The notes: generated by a model not told the origin, from the letters alone. A stretch of DNA of 64,000 nucleotides from an uncultured Granulosicoccaceae bacterium (GCA_937931165.1 CALHCI010000009.1:62001-126000); one strand, 5' to 3'. Shown: positions 29,479 through 38,988, numbered from the stretch's first letter. A program made the numbers and translations.

Positions 29479-31974
29479 TCACTGAAGCTGAAATACCGGG
29501 TGTTCGAAAATAAGCCGCAGCTGTTCAATGGCGGGGTGACTCTCTATTCCTGTGAGTTCCGGAAACTGTTGTGGTGAAATACCCGGTAACAGCAGCTGTG
29601 TAAAAGACAGGTTCGCCAGTGCCAGCTTTTCTTCTGCCTGGTTTGCGGAAGTAACATGGGGTGTGAATTGTACTGCAGGTTGAAGTGGCGGCTCGGTTCT
29701 TCGTACCTGCGAATCTACTGAAACATTCAAACCATCTGTAAACTGTTGCTGAATGGACGGTTGCAGGTTTCTGAGCGATTCTGCCCATCGCTCCAGTGCC
29801 TTTGACTGTTCCTGATTGAACTCACGTGGTGATTCGCGAGCCTCTGTCAGAAGTTTTTCAGCGTTTAAAAACAGACTATGAATAATTAATCTTTCCGCAC
29901 TTTTCAGTGATTGATTATGACACTGCATAGTGTCATTGCTTGATGTGCTGTCGAGTGGGAATGCAAGCGTTTTGCGCGCTGGATTGATGTCGTTTGTCCA
30001 GGCGCACTCAGGCCAGATAGCAACGCAATCCGGCCAGCAACCGAAGTTATTAATCTCTAAACGCGGTGCATTACCATTAGTGGAATGCAAATGAAATGAA
30101 TAAGTCGGGTAGTGCTTGTTGTAGGCATAAAAATCCTGCAAGGTCAGTGTGAGGTCCAATTGATCAGCCTCTGCTCTGACCCAGTTTATATGTGCAGATG
30201 CTGCAAAAAACTGTTTGCTACTTTCGGGAATCGCAGCAGGATTTTTCGTGATGGGCAGACTGACATGGCCCTGACAATACAGTCTTCCGGCATTAAGGGC
30301 TGACCGTGGGGGACACTTGCTGGTTTGAGTGCCGGCAGCGGCATCGTGCCAGGTTGTACCAATTGTCGCGCCGCGTACAAACAGATTCCGGTCACCATCT
30401 TGTCCACCGTCGTCATTTAAAAAATGCACGCGCATAGACTGTGCTTTTTTCAGTGTGTTCTGTGTTATCGGAAAGCGGACTACCTGCCATGGCAGATCGG
30501 CCACATCGTTTACCCTGCCGTACTTTGTGGTTTCATGCCCACCAGCCAGCGCACGCTTTCCACTATCCCAAAGCAGTTCGTTTTTTTGGCTTAACAGCTC
30601 GACACGGTAGTCGGCAGATCCGCGGTACTCTTCCGCCGCGACATGCAGCTCCAGTTGTGCAGAATCTGATGTTGTAGCCATCATATTGGCCATTGAGTTG
30701 CCATTCATTGATGGATGCTGTTGGTGCGTTTTATGTGGTTCTGACAATGCAATTTTTTCGATGGCAGCATAGCGGTTTAAGAGCCTGCCCGAGGTAATCC
30801 AGTTATTTCCGCCGTTCCAGCCAGCGACGTTAGGCGGTGCGAAAAGATTCATCCCGCCTCTGGCCAACAGCGATGGGATTTGCTGGTTAAATAGCTTTGG
30901 GTAGTCAAGCGAGCGCGCTGTACCAACCAGTAGTTGTACAGGAGACTTTATAATGGAAGCTCTCGATTCGGCTGACCAGAAAGCATTCTGCTCAAGCAGG
31001 GTGCGGTACAGCACGTGAATATCAAAATCACTTGCGACAAATGCCGAAACCAATGGTGTTAGTTGCTCGCGGGTAGCAGGCCGGTCTGAGACAAATGCCT
31101 GCCAGAATCTGTCGGCAATGTGATAGGCGCTTGCGGGTTGCTGTAAAATCAGATCAATCAGGTTGTCGCCATTAAAGTCACCGGACTGCCCGAATAGCGT
31201 TTTGTCGGTGTTGTCGACTTTCCAGCTTTGCAATTCGAATGATAGATTTTTGTTTTGCGAAATACCATATCCGGTCAGTGCCCGCGCGGCCTCACGTACC
31301 GTGTGTTCGCTAAAATTTCCTTCACCCAGTGTAAAAAGTTCGAGCAGCTCACGAGCCAGATTCTCGTTGGGCGCACCTTTGCGATTGCTTAAATTGTCGA
31401 GAAAATTAAGCAACGCCGGGTCACGCAACATGGCCTTGAGCAATACTCGGAAGTTGCCGACCGCGTGTTGTCGAAAGGTGGCATTTTGCATCGCCATGGC
31501 TATTGATTGCCGGTTGACGCCGTCGTAACTTGTCGCAAAATGGTTGTGCCAGAACAACACCATTCTCTCGGTTTGTGGAGAGGTTGTGGTGAGCAGATTA
31601 TCAACCCACCATTGTCTTAATTCGGTTAGTTCTGCATCACGACGTCGATCAAACGTTCTTTTGTCATCTGACTGCAGATCTTGTCTGGTCCAATATAGCG
31701 GGGCGGCGTGGCGAGTCCAGGCTGGCATTGGCAATGCCGGGCTTTGGGTAAAACCGTCCATGATGTAATCGATGGCTTCAGACCGGGACTTTCCGGTCAG
31801 GTGTTGAAGTTCTTCGATGGTGGCACCAAGCCCGGTACGCGAGATCAGGTGCCGGGCATCAGCCAATGAAAGCCTGGACTCGAGCGCGTTGTTTGCAGCG
31901 GCCTGTGCGGCGCTGGTCAGGGTAACAAACAGCAGAATGGAACATTGCCAAATTATTGCGTGTCTTATGCGCAT
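29479..31974 (-). CDS. DUF1800 family exported protein with carbohydrate-binding-like insert
   Basis: 831 residues, well above the usual 450-600 of DUF1800. It has an N-terminal signal peptide (residues 1-26, cleavage near AQA-AAN). The DUF1800 core is recognisable: ARHLISRTGLGAT, MVLFWHNHFATS, NENLARELLELFTLGEGNF, PNVAGWNGGNNW. Between the core and the C-terminal helix, residues about 430-555 form a beta-rich insert containing VHFLNDDGGQDGDRNLFVRG. That segment resembles the calcium/sugar site of CBM60/CBM36 xylan-binding modules. A second beta-rich segment with Cys pairs follows (about 590-700). This insert suggests polysaccharide contact at the cell surface or in the periplasm. It is first in the pair with DUF1501. 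Confidence 0.88.
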   Translation of the reverse strand: MRIRHAIIWQCSILLFVTLTSAAQAAANNALESRLSLADARHLISRTGLGATIEELQHLTGKSRSEAIDYIMDGFTQSPALPMPAWTRHAAPLYWTRQDLQSDDKRTFDRRRDAELTELRQWWVDNLLTTTSPQTERMVLFWHNHFATSYDGVNRQSIAMAMQNATFRQHAVGNFRVLLKAMLRDPALLNFLDNLSNRKGAPNENLARELLELFTLGEGNFSEHTVREAARALTGYGISQNKNLSFELQSWKVDNTDKTLFGQSGDFNGDNLIDLILQQPASAYHIADRFWQAFVSDRPATREQLTPLVSAFVASDFDIHVLYRTLLEQNAFWSAESRASIIKSPVQLLVGTARSLDYPKLFNQQIPSLLARGGMNLFAPPNVAGWNGGNNWITSGRLLNRYAAIEKIALSEPHKTHQQHPSMNGNSMANMMATTSDSAQLELHVAAEEYRGSADYRVELLSQKNELLWDSGKRALAGGHETTKYGRVNDVADLPWQVVRFPITQNTLKKAQSMRVHFLNDDGGQDGDRNLFVRGATIGTTWHDAAAGTQTSKCPPRSALNAGRLYCQGHVSLPITKNPAAIPESSKQFFAASAHINWVRAEADQLDLTLTLQDFYAYNKHYPTYSFHLHSTNGNAPRLEINNFGCWPDCVAIWPECAWTNDINPARKTLAFPLDSTSSNDTMQCHNQSLKSAERLIIHSLFLNAEKLLTEARESPREFNQEQSKALERWAESLRNLQPSIQQQFTDGLNVSVDSQVRRTEPPLQPAVQFTPHVTSANQAEEKLALANLSFTQLLLPGISPQQFPELTGIESHPAIEQLRLIFEHPVFQLQ

Positions 31975-32161
31975 GGTGATAGCAGATCCTGCCAGTCATT
32001 TCAGTCCGGAACGAGTAGTAAGCGTACGCTAAAGTTTATTGTCCTGACAGTACTGTTGAACAGTTGCCCGCTTAAAAAAACGGATATTAGGCTTATTGTT
32101 CAATGATCCGGGCTTAAGGCCTGTTACAATTGCAGCGCATTTTCCGCGGAGACACACCTAC

Positions 32162-32857
32162 ATGGCTGAGGACTGGGGTTACCAGAGCGATACCGACGTT
32201 ATTGACGGACTGGTTCAAGTACGTAACCGGTTTGTGATTGATGCCGGTTGTGGTGCCGGAAAGTTGTGTTTTGCTCTGGCGGAACGTGGCGCAAGGGTAC
32301 TTGGCATCGAGCCAGATCCTGTACAGGCGGAGAAAAATAAAAAGGCAGCGACCGTTGCAAACGTAGGGTTTGCACGGGCTGGTGCGGGTGATATTCCAGT
32401 AGAATCTGGTTCAGTTGATGGTGTGGTATTCGCCAACTCGTTGCATCATGTGCCGTCTGCGGATTACCCGCTGGTATTCGACGAACTGATGCGGATTCTG
32501 CGGGAAGATGCGTTTCTGTATGTGATGGAACCGGTGGCCAATGGCAGCTGTCAGTATGTGATGGAGTTATTTCACGATGAAACAGCGGTCCGGTTGAGCG
32601 CCTACAATGCGCTGGTTGAGTATGCGGCGCCGAGGTTTCAGTCAATGCGAGAAGTGTACTACGATGTAGACCACACCTATCGTAACTTTGATGAGTTTGT
32701 CAGTCGGTTCACAGGCCTGAGCTACAACAGGTACAGCGAAGAAGCTGTTCGCAGCAACGAGGTCAGACAACGATTCGAGGCGCAGCAGGACAGCTACGGT
32801 TCTTACACGCTGACCCAGCCGATGCGAGTCAACTTCTATACGCTTCCGCGTCTGTAA
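32162..32857 (+). CDS. class I SAM-dependent methyltransferase
   Basis: 231 residues from the ATG at 32162, with GGAG ten bases upstream; an in-frame TTG at 32096 is less supported. Motif I is VIDAGCGAGKLCFAL, the acidic residue after strand 2 is in LGIEPDP, and motif IV is DGVVFANSLHHVP, typical of UbiE/Coq5-type Methyltransf_11 proteins. The C-terminal part is unlike known rRNA or quinone methyltransferases. The substrate is unknown. It is divergent from the DUF1800 gene. Confidence 0.85.
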   Translation: MAEDWGYQSDTDVIDGLVQVRNRFVIDAGCGAGKLCFALAERGARVLGIEPDPVQAEKNKKAATVANVGFARAGAGDIPVESGSVDGVVFANSLHHVPSADYPLVFDELMRILREDAFLYVMEPVANGSCQYVMELFHDETAVRLSAYNALVEYAAPRFQSMREVYYDVDHTYRNFDEFVSRFTGLSYNRYSEEAVRSNEVRQRFEAQQDSYGSYTLTQPMRVNFYTLPRL

Positions 32858-32992
32858 AAGTGTGGTTGGTCAGTTGTTAACATTGACAGTTTCCCGATCT
32901 CGTCACGATGGTGGCACCAATCCACTGTTAGAAATCCAGATACGCAATGTATCGTTAATTTTCACGAAAATCGCAGGCCCAATTTCTTTGTT

Positions 32993-33976
32993 ATGAAAAC
33001 CATTCTTACTGGAGATATCGGGGGGACGAACGCCCGTTTTGTGCTTTTTCAGGATGGTGTGTACCAATCAGAAACGTTTCGCGCCATTCCCGTCGGTGAG
33101 TACACCGAGCTTGCCGATGCGATTGATGAGTATTTACGCCAGATAAATTGCAGCGATATTGAGCAGGCCTCGTTTTCATTTGCCAGTACTCACGAATACC
33201 AGGACAACATGGAGTTGACCAACAGTGATTTGACAGTTTCTGTTTCCGGCCTTGTTGAACGTTTTGGATTAAAAAGAGCTCGTGTGGTTAACGATTTTAC
33301 CGCTGCTGCTGTTGGTGTGCTTTCTCTGCCGGACGAGTGTTTGTCAGTAATAAACGAGGGTAAGCCGGAAACGTACGGGCCGAAAGCGGTCATTGGTCCC
33401 GGAACCGGTTTGGGGGTCTCCGGGCTCATCTATACCGGGGAATACTGGTTGCCACTGCAGAGTCAGGGGGGGCATGTATCAATGGCTGCGCAAACCCCGC
33501 GCGAGTTGCAGATCTATGCTGAGCTTGAAAAAAAATACGGTCATGTATCGGCAGAGCGGTACTTATCGGGTATCGGCACGGTTGACGTTTACCGGGCAAT
33601 ATGTGCAGTTGATTCCCGTGAAGCGGTGTTTGATCGGGCTGAGCAGATCAGTTCAGCGGCGATAGACAATCGCTGTGATGCAAGCAGTGAAGCCATGCAA
33701 ATGTTTTGTAAGTGGCTGGGTGTTATTGCCGGTAATCTGGCCGTCACACTGGGTGCCACCGGGGGCATTTATATTGCCGGTGGAATCGTGCCCAGGCTCG
33801 GGGAATACTTCCTAAACTCTTCATTTAAGCGCTGGTTGTTTCACAAGGGCCGGTTTGAAGAATTCGTTGAAGACATGCCCGTGTCATTGGTGAAAAGCGG
33901 AGAACCGGCGCTGTATGGCACTTATACCTGCCTTCAAAAACACTACGACTTATTCGGCTACACGGCCTCGCGGTAG
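32993..33976 (+). CDS. glk: glucokinase (Glk family)
   Basis: 327 residues. ATP-dependent phosphorylation of glucose to glucose-6-phosphate. The phosphate-1 motif GDIGGTNARF lies at residues 7-16, the catalytic Asp in RVVNDFTAAA, GPGTGLGVSG is the glycine-rich turn, and the C-terminal AGGIVPRLGEYF is the adenosine motif. The EGGHVSMA-type signature appears here as QGGHVSMAAQ. There is no strong ribosome site. The gene stands alone on the plus strand; a hairpin separates it from the convergent OmpA-like gene. Confidence 0.92.
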   Translation: MKTILTGDIGGTNARFVLFQDGVYQSETFRAIPVGEYTELADAIDEYLRQINCSDIEQASFSFASTHEYQDNMELTNSDLTVSVSGLVERFGLKRARVVNDFTAAAVGVLSLPDECLSVINEGKPETYGPKAVIGPGTGLGVSGLIYTGEYWLPLQSQGGHVSMAAQTPRELQIYAELEKKYGHVSAERYLSGIGTVDVYRAICAVDSREAVFDRAEQISSAAIDNRCDASSEAMQMFCKWLGVIAGNLAVTLGATGGIYIAGGIVPRLGEYFLNSSFKRWLFHKGRFEEFVEDMPVSLVKSGEPALYGTYTCLQKHYDLFGYTASR

Positions 33977-34033
33977 TGGTTCGGCGGGAAGTTTGCAAAC
34001 AAACTCTAAGCCTGAACACGTAACGATAAGTTA

Positions 34034-34062
34034 GCAGAGCCTGTGCAATTCACTGGCTCTGC
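34034..34062. terminator. hairpin between convergent glk and OmpA-like gene
   Basis: GCAGAGCC and GGCTCTGC pair perfectly over eight bases, and the 13-base loop can extend with GTG/CAC. It lies midway between two convergent stop codons, as expected for a shared terminator. There is no good T-run on either side, so termination may be weak or the structure may protect mRNA 3' ends. Confidence 0.55.
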
Positions 34063-34075
34063 AGGTTGACAATGT

Positions 34076-35374
34076 TTACAGAGTCGGTGTCAGTATAATT
34101 TCGACCCGGCGGTTAGCGAGTTGCCCTTCATCGGTGTCATTCGAAGCGATCGGGTAGGCTTCACCCACACCTGCTGCAGAGATGCGCTCTGCCGGGACCC
34201 CAACCGTGGTGAGGTAGGAAAGTGCCGAAGTTGCTCTAGCCAGCGATAGTTCGGTGTTGTTTGCGTAGCGGCTGCCGCTACCCGTCGGAATGTTATCGGT
34301 ATGGCCAACTACTTTAACCTGGGCATCATCCTGCGAGGCGAGCTTCTGGCCGATTTCACTTAGAAGCACCTCGCCGTTGTCACTAAGAATCGTGCTGCCC
34401 GGTCGGAACAGCCCGGTATTGCCGACTTTGATCGCAACGCTGTTGTTGGACAATGCCGTCACTTCTGTGCTGCTTTGAGCACCAAAGCTTTCTGTAAGTG
34501 AAGCACTCAGGCTGTCAGCCCATTCTGTGCTGGTGGCCTGTTCGAGTGCTGCATCCCGCTCGCCGATCGCACTGCTGATCTGAGCAAAAGAAACGGAAGC
34601 CAGCTCATCCATTTCTTTTTCGCGTTCTTTTACCTGCGCTTCTGTTTTGCGCAACTGACCGGTGAGAAAGTCTCGTCCCGCCAGTGCTCGCTCAAGTGCG
34701 ACAGTGAGCTTCTCATTTTCAGCTTGGAGAGACTCATTTTGTCCTGCGCTGGCTGCACTATCGGCTTTCAGTTGCTTTAGCTCACTGAGGTTTGTCAGGT
34801 ACTTGCTGCTGAGAAACTTGCGCCCCTTTTTAGTTTTCTCAAGTGTTGCCTGAAGTTCGGCGGTTTCGGCTCGGGCCTGCACCAGGCTTTCGCGGCTCTT
34901 CTGGTATCTCTCTCGAAGAAACGTGCGGCCTTTTGTGGCGCGGTCGAGTGCAACAGCCATCTTGGCGCTGTCTGCTTCCATCGCTTCGCTGGCTTCGTCT
35001 TGCGCTTCGCTCTTCATCGCCATCTCGTCGACCAGGTAATCGCGGTTATCTGTCATGAAGCGCAGCGATTTCAATAGATCTGTATTTTCCATCTCCATGG
35101 CGGAGAGTGACTCAGTCTTTGCTTTTGAGTCGCTTAGGACTTCCTGGAGTCGTGTTACCAGGAACTGACGGCCGGTCTCGGTATTGGCCTGTTTTGTTTT
35201 TAGTGCTTCCAGTTCGGCTTTTAAGGATTCAATACTTTCGTGGCCGCCGGCCGCTGTGCCGGATGCCGTAACGGGTTGCGAAAATTGTGTCTCAGTGGTT
35301 GTGCCGGAAATTGCCGGGCTCCCACTGGCGAGCAAGAGTAGCGTTGCACCGGATGTTGCAATCAGTTTTCCCAT
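34076..35374 (-). CDS. OmpA-domain protein with repeated GRxFL coiled coil
   Basis: 432 residues from the ATG at 35374 (GGGGAATA upstream). A signal peptide covers about residues 1-23. Residues 45-285 are predicted coiled coil, rich in Glu, Lys, Ala and Leu. Inside it a short motif recurs five times: GRQFL (68), NRDYL (110), GRTFL (149), GRKFL (184) and GRDFL (233). Residues 310-432 form an OmpA C-terminal peptidoglycan-binding domain (VVGHTDNIP, ELSLARATSALSYL, ISAAGVGEAYPIASN, NRRVEI). There is no beta-barrel, so it probably spans the periplasm from a membrane anchor to the wall. The function is unknown. Confidence 0.88.
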   Translation of the reverse strand: MGKLIATSGATLLLLASGSPAISGTTTETQFSQPVTASGTAAGGHESIESLKAELEALKTKQANTETGRQFLVTRLQEVLSDSKAKTESLSAMEMENTDLLKSLRFMTDNRDYLVDEMAMKSEAQDEASEAMEADSAKMAVALDRATKGRTFLRERYQKSRESLVQARAETAELQATLEKTKKGRKFLSSKYLTNLSELKQLKADSAASAGQNESLQAENEKLTVALERALAGRDFLTGQLRKTEAQVKEREKEMDELASVSFAQISSAIGERDAALEQATSTEWADSLSASLTESFGAQSSTEVTALSNNSVAIKVGNTGLFRPGSTILSDNGEVLLSEIGQKLASQDDAQVKVVGHTDNIPTGSGSRYANNTELSLARATSALSYLTTVGVPAERISAAGVGEAYPIASNDTDEGQLANRRVEIILTPTL

Positions 35375-35748
35375 GAGTATTCCCCGCAATAGAAAGTTAA
35401 GCGTTAAGTTGAAGAAAAAGGGTCCTGTACAAGACCTTGAACAAAATACCGAACGCCCGATTCTAACCATCCCGGCCATTTAGCTCAATCTGTCATTTGC
35501 TCTTTGGCGCAAACTGATGTACCCGATGAGTGAGCGACTGTTGCGTAATAATAATCCGTCAATCAGTCACGGCGGCAGTCATGTTCTGGCATTGCCGGCC
35601 TGACGCCATTAAACTGCACGGTGGGCGGGTCTCGGGTAGCAGGTAAGCTTGCTCTAAGGAACCCGGGCTGAAAATACCATTGCATTATCCAATTTGCGAG
35701 ACCATCAGTGCGTCGCAACTCTCGGCAACCGGGACTACCAGGTAAAAC
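35375..35748. other. divergent intergenic region, OmpA-like / LpxO-like
   Basis: 374 bases with no supported gene. It should carry divergent promoters. A small dyad GGTC-N8-GACC lies near 35427. I see no clear core promoter match, operator repeat or RNA structure. Confidence 0.4.
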
Positions 35749-36735
35749 ATGACACCGCTATCTATTGCTCTAGTTTGCTTCATTCTTTTTCCTGTCGCCT
35801 CACTGATGTACGTGTACCGGTTTCGCGGTGAGCAGCGATTCACCGGGCCGGTCGAGTATTTCCGGAAAGGCTGGCCGATATTCGCACCACTGAATGTGCT
35901 GCTGTACGGGTTTTCGTCCAGCAAGGCAAAAAGCCCGATTCTGGATCTCAAATCCTATCCTGAACTGCAAGTGCTGGAGGACAACTGGGAAGTGCTGCAG
36001 CATGAAGCGCTCGAACTCTACAAAAACGGGTACTTTGATTCGACCACAGACAAGAACAACCAGAGTTACTACGATGTCGGGTTCCGTACCTTTTATAAGT
36101 ATGGTTGGAGCAAGTTCTACTGCAAGTGGTACGGTACGGTGCACAACTCAGCCAAAGAGCACTGCCCGAAGACGGTTGAACTACTGGAACGGATTGATTC
36201 GGTAAACGGTGCAATGTTTACACTGCTGCCTCCGGGATCAAAACTGACCCGCCATCTCGATCCTATTGCCTGTTCTCTGCGTTACCATCTCGGGCTAAGT
36301 ACACCGAATGATGATGGCTGTTTTATTTCTATTGATGGCAATGTGCATTCCTGGCGCGACGGTAAGCCATTGTTGTTTGATGAAACTTATCTGCACTATG
36401 CTCGCAACGATACTGACACACCCAGACTCATCCTGATGTGTGATGTTGAACGTCCGATGTTTTTTCTGGGCAGAGGCTTCAATTTTCTGTACAAGAAAAT
36501 TCTCAGTATGATGCTGGTACCCAACCTGGCCGGTGACAAAGCCGGATTGTTTAGCAGAGTGTTTCATGGAGTATCACCAATACTGGCGAAAGGCAAAGCG
36601 CTTAAGAAAACTAACCGATCGCTGTATTTGGTAATAAAGTGGGCGCTAAACGCACTAATTATACTGGCGCTGCTTGCTGTGGTTGTGCTGGTGACTACCG
36701 GATTGTTTGCGCTGGTAAAAAATCTCCTGGCGTAG
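35749..36735 (+). CDS. aspartyl/asparaginyl beta-hydroxylase family protein, LpxO-like
   Basis: 328 residues. An Fe(II)/2-oxoglutarate dioxygenase of the AspH/LpxO group. LpxO hydroxylates the secondary acyl chain of lipid A at the inner membrane. A transmembrane helix lies at residues 3-22 and a second hydrophobic helix at about 300-322. The iron site reads TRHLD (H169, D171) with the distal histidine in TYLHYARN (H216) and the 2-oxoglutarate arginine in TPRLIL (R226). Membrane anchoring at both ends favours a lipid A substrate over a soluble protein, but that is inference. AGGT lies just upstream of the ATG. Confidence 0.85.
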   Translation: MTPLSIALVCFILFPVASLMYVYRFRGEQRFTGPVEYFRKGWPIFAPLNVLLYGFSSSKAKSPILDLKSYPELQVLEDNWEVLQHEALELYKNGYFDSTTDKNNQSYYDVGFRTFYKYGWSKFYCKWYGTVHNSAKEHCPKTVELLERIDSVNGAMFTLLPPGSKLTRHLDPIACSLRYHLGLSTPNDDGCFISIDGNVHSWRDGKPLLFDETYLHYARNDTDTPRLILMCDVERPMFFLGRGFNFLYKKILSMMLVPNLAGDKAGLFSRVFHGVSPILAKGKALKKTNRSLYLVIKWALNALIILALLAVVVLVTTGLFALVKNLLA

Positions 36736-36767
36736 TTGCCCCGTGAGCGCTTAATTACGCTCTGATA

Positions 36768-37391
36768 CTACAGTCCTTTAAGATCCTTGTTCGCCTGGTT
36801 GACATAGCGCTGTCTGCCAGTGACAAGTCTCCAGCGTGTACCGCCGCACTGACGCCACAGAACTGCTGAACGCAATCCTGCCAGCAGACAGGCTCTAATA
36901 CTGTCTGCACAGGTTTCTTTTTTCAGGTAGTCCTCGTTGCCATGCACCATCACCTGCGGGGAAAGCGGGCTGATGTTGTCGCTGTAAATTTTAGCCAGCA
37001 TTTGAATAACTTTGCTATCAAGCGTGTCGTAGTGCATTCGAAGCTTATCTGCTTCGAGCAGTCCCCTGCGCATCCGGTCCATGGTTGCCGAGCCCTGTTG
37101 CAGTTTACTTTCTATTTTTAGAAGCGTAAGTGCGTAACGGGTGATCTGCATGTCCGGGTTGGTGTCTGAGCCAGAGAGCTGTGCAATCAGCCGCTGCAAT
37201 CCGGGCTTTAGATTTTGTTTTCCACCAAATACAGCAGGTACACTCTCGGCGTCTAGGGCGAACAGTGATTCGAGCGATATTCGCATGACGCTCTCATTGT
37301 AGTCACCGGTATTGGCCAGTTTCTGAACCAGTTCCGCAGCCATAAAGAGGCCGCTAAGTGCGGTGGTTTGATGATCCAGAGAGGAGGGCAT
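36768..37391 (-). CDS. hflD: high-frequency lysogenization protein HflD homologue
   Basis: 207 residues, the family size. An all-helical, membrane-associated protein; in E. coli it binds phage lambda CII. Family blocks are visible: AGLFMAAELVQKLA-like N-terminus, VFGGKQNLKPGLQRL, RYALTLLKIESKL and the C-terminal RACLLAGLRSAVLWRQCGGTRWRL. It lies 42 bases downstream of mnmA, the conserved arrangement. Its cellular role outside lambda is unclear. Confidence 0.92.
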   Translation of the reverse strand: MPSSLDHQTTALSGLFMAAELVQKLANTGDYNESVMRISLESLFALDAESVPAVFGGKQNLKPGLQRLIAQLSGSDTNPDMQITRYALTLLKIESKLQQGSATMDRMRRGLLEADKLRMHYDTLDSKVIQMLAKIYSDNISPLSPQVMVHGNEDYLKKETCADSIRACLLAGLRSAVLWRQCGGTRWRLVTGRQRYVNQANKDLKGL

Positions 37392-37433
37392 AGTTGCGTT
37401 TACGATTAACCAGGGTTAGTGAGTGATCGGAAA

Positions 37434-38534
37434 TTATCTGGCGTATTCAATAATACCGCCACCAAGGCATTCTTCGCCGTCATAAAATACTACTGACTGC
37501 CCCGGTGTTATTGCACGAACACTGTCAGTGAACTCGACAACGACTTGGTCGTTTTCCATTAACCGAATTGTACAGTCACAGTCGTGTTGCCGGTAGCGAA
37601 CTTTTGCGGTGCACTTGAAATCCAGGTCGGGAACTTCTCTAATCCAGTGAACCTCATTGGCAAATAGTGAATTTTTATGCAGCTTTGGATTGTCATGCCC
37701 CTGACCTACAACAAGTATGTTGGTGTCTACCTGTTTTTCAATAACGTACCAGGGTTCAGCGGAATGATGCGCGCTGCCGCCAATGCCTAATCCTTTGCGT
37801 TGTCCTATAGTATAGAACGCAATCCCCTGATGACGACCTATGGTATCGCCATCTTCGGTTTGAATCACACCGGGTTTGGCCGCGACATATTCGCTGAGAA
37901 ATTCCTGAAACTGTCTTTCACCAATAAAGCAGATACCGGTGCTGTCTTTTTTATTGTGAACCTGCAGGTTCAGATCCTGAGCGATGGATCTTAAGTCTGA
38001 CTTCAGCAGATCACCGACCGGGAAGCACGCATGAGACAACTGATGTTGATCGAGGGTGTGCAGAAAATATGATTGATCTTTACTTTCGTCAGCACCTCTG
38101 AGCAACCGATAGCGTCCTTCTGCATCTTGATCGCTGCGAACATAGTGACCGGTGGCAATTTTATTTGCACCCTGATTTTTTGCATAATCAAGAAACGCTT
38201 TAAATTTGATTTCCTTGTTGCACAGGATATCCGGGTTCGGCGTTCGACCGGCATTGTATTCGTCGAGAAAACCGGCAAATACCGATTGCCAGTATTCTGC
38301 AGAGAAATTAACACTCGACAGAGGGATGCCAAGTTGTGAACAAACCCCCGCCGCGTCGCGAAAATCTTCGATAGCTGTACAGTGATCGCCCTCATCCTCT
38401 TCCCAGTTTTGCATAAATACCGCATCGAGCTGTGTATGCTTCTCCTGCATGAGCAGGTAGGCGGCAACTGAGGAGTCGACACCGCCGGACATACCGATAA
38501 TGATGTGGTTTCTGGTGGAATCAGTCACTTTCAA
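37434..38534 (-). CDS. mnmA: tRNA-specific 2-thiouridylase MnmA
   Basis: 366 residues. It thiolates U34 of tRNA-Glu, -Gln and -Lys. The PP-loop ATP motif is GMSGGVDSSVAAYLL. The first catalytic cysteine is in RTPNPDILCNKEI (C105) and the second in DSTGICFIGER (C202), with the TGHYVR and GLGIGG landmarks. The chosen TTG start overlaps the end of the upstream Nudix gene by 14 bases; a GTG two codons later is also possible. It is part of a nudJ-mnmA-hflD operon. Confidence 0.96.
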   Translation of the reverse strand: MKVTDSTRNHIIIGMSGGVDSSVAAYLLMQEKHTQLDAVFMQNWEEDEGDHCTAIEDFRDAAGVCSQLGIPLSSVNFSAEYWQSVFAGFLDEYNAGRTPNPDILCNKEIKFKAFLDYAKNQGANKIATGHYVRSDQDAEGRYRLLRGADESKDQSYFLHTLDQHQLSHACFPVGDLLKSDLRSIAQDLNLQVHNKKDSTGICFIGERQFQEFLSEYVAAKPGVIQTEDGDTIGRHQGIAFYTIGQRKGLGIGGSAHHSAEPWYVIEKQVDTNILVVGQGHDNPKLHKNSLFANEVHWIREVPDLDFKCTAKVRYRQHDCDCTIRLMENDQVVVEFTDSVRAITPGQSVVFYDGEECLGGGIIEYAR

Positions 38535-38988
38535 TGTCTTGCAGAATACTTAGTGGGTATTGAGCGCCTGCCAGATAATCATCTACACATTTTACTACCA
38601 GCGGGCTTCTGAGTTGCTTACTGCTGCGGAGTTCTGTGATTGATTTCCAGTCTGCTTTGATTATCCCGTCGAACAACTCCTGCTCAGCGTCGTGGTCAGA
38701 GACGCTTCCACAGAAGGTGGTACGAATGTGCGTTTTACCGGTTTCGGTGCTACGCCATCGGTAGATACCGACAATGTATTCTGGGCTGAACGTCCATGCT
38801 GTCTCTTCCTTTACTTCTCGAATAATGGCTGAGATCAGGCTTTCATCATCTTCCAGATGACCAGCCGGTTGATTGAATACGATGCCTTGCTCACGCGGTT
38901 GTTCAACGATCAGGAAATTTCCGTCACGCTCAACGACCGCAGCAACGGTGGCGCTTGGATTCCAGGTGCGTTCATTGTTAACACTCAT
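38521..38988 (-). CDS. nudJ: Nudix hydrolase, NudJ-like
   Basis: 155 residues. Phosphatase of nucleoside and thiamine-pyrophosphate-type diphosphates in the NudJ (YmfB) group. The Nudix box runs from G43 to about W65 with REVKEET at 57-63 as the metal-binding core; EETAW is the group-specific ending. Position immediately upstream of mnmA, with overlapping reading frames, matches E. coli and supports the NudJ assignment. Confidence 0.88.
   Translation of the reverse strand: MSVNNERTWNPSATVAAVVERDGNFLIVEQPREQGIVFNQPAGHLEDDESLISAIIREVKEETAWTFSPEYIVGIYRWRSTETGKTHIRTTFCGSVSDHDAEQELFDGIIKADWKSITELRSSKQLRSPLVVKCVDDYLAGAQYPLSILQDIESD

Noticed and set aside
36745-36762. GAGCG/CGCTC hairpin between the LpxO-like gene and hflD considered as a terminator
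   Set aside because: Five pairs with an eight-base loop and no U-tract are too weak to call.
36768-37391. Idea that hfq, hflX, hflK, hflC and hflD together mark a phage-related system
   Set aside because: The hfl names come from lambda lysogeny screens in E. coli; these are housekeeping genes in conserved positions and no phage genes are present.
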